A stretch of 22,193 bases of DNA, taken from assembly GCA_046086225.1 (NCBI GenBank), contig JBJSXF010000118.1, forward strand, positions 1 through 22,193, given 5' to 3'. The notes under the pieces are model-generated. The model had not been told where the DNA came from. It was given only the letters and a program-made list of their open reading frames with translations, and did no database searches. Made by a program: the position numbers and the translations under genes. The DNA comes from JBJSXF01 sp046086225. GTDB taxonomy: Bacteria > Actinomycetota > Acidimicrobiia > IMCC26256 > PALSA-610. Positions 20,154 to 22,193 of the stretch are shown in pieces; within the stretch, counting starts at the first letter, position 1; the number at the start of each line of letters is the position of its first letter.

Positions 20154-21734
20154 ATGACCGACCGCGTCCTCGTCGCCGAGCCCCTGTCCGAACGCGGGCT
20201 CGAGGCCATGCGGGCCGCGGGGCTCGAGGTCGATGTCCGCACCGGCTGCTCGCCGACCGAGCTGGCCGAGGCGATCCGCGGGGCGAAGGCGCTCGTGATC
20301 CGCAGCGCGACGCAGGTCGATGCCGGTCTGCTCGCAGCGGCAACCGATCTCGTGGTGGTCGGTCGGGCCGGCATCGGGCTCCACAACGTCGACGTCGCCG
20401 AGGCCACCCGGCGGGGCGTCATGGTCGTGAACGCCCCGCAGTCGAACATCCTCTCGGCGGCCGAGCACACCCTCGCCCTCCTCCTTGCCCAGGCCCGCAA
20501 CGTGCCCCAGGCCGACGCCGACCTCAAGGCCGGCCGGTGGAACCGCTCGGAGTGGGAGGGGGTGGAGCTGCACGGCAAGTCGCTCGGCATCGTCGGCCTC
20601 GGCCGGGTGGGCGTACTCGTGGCCCAGCGGGCGCTCGCCTTCGGCATGCAGCTCTTCGCGTACGACCCGTTCGTGAGCGACGACCGGGCCCGCCAGCTCG
20701 GGGTGAAGCTCGTGCCCACCGTCACCGAGCTGGTGCGGACGTGCGACTTCGTCTCGATCCACGCCACCAAGACGCCCGAGACCGTCGGGCTCGTCTCGGC
20801 CGCGGTGCTCGCCGAGGCCAAGCCCGGGTTGCGGATCGTGAATGCGGGCCGGGGCGGCATCATCGACGAGGCGGCGCTGGCCGACGCGCTGCGGTCGGGG
20901 CGCCTCGGCGGTGCCGCGATCGACACCTTCGCGGCCGAGCCGACCACCGAGTCCGACCTGTTCTCCTTCCCGAACGTGGTCGTCACCCCGCACCTCGGGG
21001 CGTCGACCGCCGAGGCGCAGGACAAGGCGGGCGAGACGATCGCCGAGCAGGTGATCCTCGCTCTGCGGGGCGACTTCGTGCCCTTCGCCGTCAACGTCGC
21101 CGCGGCGTCGGCCTCGGAGACCGTGCGGCCGTTCCTCCCCCTGGCCGAACGACTCGGGCGCCTGTTCACCGGGCTCGCCGGTGGGGCGGTCGGCACGCTG
21201 TCGGTCACCTTCGAAGGCGACCTCGCCGCGTACGACTGCGGGGTACTCACCCTCGCGGTGCTGAAGGGTGTGCTCGGCCCGGTCGTCGACGAGCCGGTGT
21301 CGTTCGTGAACGCGCCGCAGATCGCCGAGCGGCGCGGCCTCTCGGTTCGCGAGACGAAGGCCGCCGACGCCCGCGACTTCGTCAACCTCATCGAGGTGCA
21401 CGGTGATCAGGGCACACACGTGGCCGCGACGCTGTTCGGGGCCCAGCAGGCGCCGCGCATCGTGGGGATCGACGGCAACAAGGTCGACCTCCCGCCCGCC
21501 CGGTTCATGCTCGTGGTGCACAACCGCGACGTGCCCAACATGATCGGTCAGGTGACCTCGACCTTGGGTGGCTCGGGCATCAACATCTCCGACATCCACG
21601 TCGGTCGGAGTCCGGCCGGCGAGGCGGCGCTCATGGCCATCGCCACCGACGGACCGGTCCCGCCGGCCATCGTCGACCGGATCAACGAGATCGACGGCGT
21701 GTCGTCGGCCCGGGCGATCGACCTCGGCGCCTGA
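20154..21734 (+). CDS. serA: D-3-phosphoglycerate dehydrogenase
   Basis: This 526-aa enzyme catalyses the first step of serine synthesis, oxidising 3-phosphoglycerate with NAD. The substrate and nucleotide domains show GRAGIGLHNVD (70-80), the Rossmann motif GLGRVG (148-153), Asp171 for NAD, and the catalytic Arg233 (NAGRGGII), Glu262 (AEPTTE) and His280 (TPHLGAST). After about residue 315 come the ASB (allosteric substrate binding) domain and, from about 450, an ACT domain (FMLVVHNRDVPNMIGQVTSTLG). This is the long type 1 form found in actinobacteria, usually feedback-inhibited by serine. Complete, and with the start ATG 20154 fixed by TACCGT 7 nt upstream. Confidence 0.96.
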   Translation: MTDRVLVAEPLSERGLEAMRAAGLEVDVRTGCSPTELAEAIRGAKALVIRSATQVDAGLLAAATDLVVVGRAGIGLHNVDVAEATRRGVMVVNAPQSNILSAAEHTLALLLAQARNVPQADADLKAGRWNRSEWEGVELHGKSLGIVGLGRVGVLVAQRALAFGMQLFAYDPFVSDDRARQLGVKLVPTVTELVRTCDFVSIHATKTPETVGLVSAAVLAEAKPGLRIVNAGRGGIIDEAALADALRSGRLGGAAIDTFAAEPTTESDLFSFPNVVVTPHLGASTAEAQDKAGETIAEQVILALRGDFVPFAVNVAAASASETVRPFLPLAERLGRLFTGLAGGAVGTLSVTFEGDLAAYDCGVLTLAVLKGVLGPVVDEPVSFVNAPQIAERRGLSVRETKAADARDFVNLIEVHGDQGTHVAATLFGAQQAPRIVGIDGNKVDLPPARFMLVVHNRDVPNMIGQVTSTLGGSGINISDIHVGRSPAGEAALMAIATDGPVPPAIVDRINEIDGVSSARAIDLGA

Positions 21735-21760
21735 CCAGATCGCAATCGGAACTCCGGCGT

Positions 21761-22153
21761 TCAGGAACGGGCGGCGCGCAGACCGTCGCGGCGGGCCGCC
21801 GCTTCGTCGGGATAGCAGCGGTCGGGGCGAGTCCGGTCGTAGGACGCGCCGCCGGGCGAGTGGTAGATCCCGCTCGCCAGCTTCGCCTTCACCGGGAATC
21901 CGTCGGGGCAGGACCCGTCGGGCGCGGGCGCGCGCCACGCCGGCGTGTCCTTGCCGTCACCGGCGCCGGTGGTCGGTGGCGTCGCCTCCGAGGAACCGGT
22001 CGGTGTGGGCGCGGGCGGGAACGGGAAGGGCGCCGGTCCCCAGGCCGGTGATCCGGTGTCCGCCGGCACGCGCCGACGCCACCACGCCCATGCGGCGTAG
22101 GCGACTGCGCCCGCCGCGCCGCCCCACAGCAGTCTCTTTCCCGTTCGGCCCAC
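21761..22153 (-). CDS. Small membrane-anchored sunset-domain protein
   Basis: This 130-aa protein of unknown function has a short basic start, one hydrophobic segment (about 8-24, WGGAAGAVAYAAWAWW) followed by RRR, a Pro/Ala/Thr-rich linker (about 35-75), and a C-terminal domain of about 45 residues with CPDGFPVKAK, GIYHSPGGASYDRT and PDRCYPDEAAARRDGLRAARS. That domain matches the actinobacterial sunset domain (CP..HPVKG, YH.PGG..Y..T, CF.tE..A...G.R.S). Its two Cys (in SCPDG and RCYPD) could form a disulfide outside the cell. GTG 22153 has no Shine-Dalgarno; GAGGAT lies 6 nt upstream. It is convergent with serA, 26 nt away. Confidence 0.75.
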   Translation of the reverse strand: MGRTGKRLLWGGAAGAVAYAAWAWWRRRVPADTGSPAWGPAPFPFPPAPTPTGSSEATPPTTGAGDGKDTPAWRAPAPDGSCPDGFPVKAKLASGIYHSPGGASYDRTRPDRCYPDEAAARRDGLRAARS

Positions 22154-22159
22154 GGTGCG

Positions 22160-22165
22160 ATCCTC
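22160..22165 (-). promoter_or_regulatory. -10-like element GAGGAT for the sunset-domain gene
   Basis: Minus-strand GAGGAT ends 6 nt before GTG 22153. It is the only promoter-like signal in the last 40 bases of the window. Confidence 0.35.
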
Positions 22166-22193
22166 GCGCGGTTCCGGTCGTCGGGTTCAGTCC

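Noticed and set aside
19917..21938. A 673-codon minus-strand open frame opposite serA.
   Set aside because: Antisense shadow of serA; typical Asp/Gly/His/Arg-rich composition with no recognisable domain.
1..22193. Search for tRNA, rRNA, CRISPR arrays, insertion sequences, att sites and phage genes.
   Set aside because: No cloverleaf with a T-loop consensus, no regularly spaced repeats, and no transposase, integrase or phage-like protein was found by eye.

Overview
The window is a high-GC, gene-dense stretch of bacterial chromosome that looks actinobacterial, most plausibly Acidimicrobiia or a relative. This rests on an Rv2466c-like thiol oxidoreductase, a mycothiol-dependent-isomerase-type protein, an F420-type luciferase-fold oxidoreductase, several acyl-CoA dehydrogenases including a FadE26/FadE27-like pair, a sunset-domain protein and many apparently leaderless genes. 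The lineage is inferred; no rRNA or marker phylogeny is available here. I see no tRNA, rRNA, CRISPR array, transposase, integrase or prophage gene.

Layout. 1-2163: 3' part of a type IIA topoisomerase A subunit (ParC-like). 2209-2889 (-): DsbA-fold nitroreductase-like protein. 2926-5608 (+): serine hydrolase, mycothiol-isomerase-fold protein and an enoyl-CoA hydratase-like protein. 5623-6333 (-): dienelactone hydrolase. 6444-8676 (+): operon of ferredoxin, SDR and acyl-CoA dehydrogenase. 8689-9825 (-): phosphoinositide-phospholipase-C-like lipoprotein. 9848-13140 (+): second ferredoxin, degenerate SDR, and FadE26-like/FadE27-like acyl-CoA dehydrogenase pair. 13161-15223 (-): RNase D and an LLM-class oxidoreductase. 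15254-15754 (+): VOC protein. 15762-16541 (-): CcdA. 16668-17471 (+): SDR. 17524-18888 (-): D-Ala-D-Ala carboxypeptidase. 18946-21734 (+): aminotransferase and SerA. 21761-22153 (-): sunset-domain protein.

How the genes may work together. The middle of the window (4805-13140, with the SDR at 16668) reads as acyl-CoA beta-oxidation with redox partners. The order ferredoxin, SDR, fadE26-like, fadE27-like resembles the steroid side-chain locus fdxD/Rv3502c/fadE26/fadE27 of Mycobacterium tuberculosis, so a steroid or branched isoprenoid acyl-CoA substrate is a reasonable hypothesis. No P450, thiolase or acyl-CoA synthetase lies in the window. The flanks are housekeeping: topoisomerase, RNase D, cytochrome c biogenesis, cell wall, amino-acid synthesis.

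The most coherent signal beyond the genes is promoter architecture. About fifteen starts have no Shine-Dalgarno sequence but carry a TANNNT or NANNNT -10-like hexamer ending 5-8 nt before the start codon, as expected for leaderless mRNAs. Only four starts (6333, 6444, 10779, 12019) have a clear Shine-Dalgarno. At 9832-9841 two divergent -10 elements overlap on one CCTAGG palindrome. I did not find a clearly new multi-gene system; the best candidates for novelty are the repeated ferredoxin-SDR-ACAD module, its SDR pseudoenzyme and the compact leaderless bidirectional promoters.
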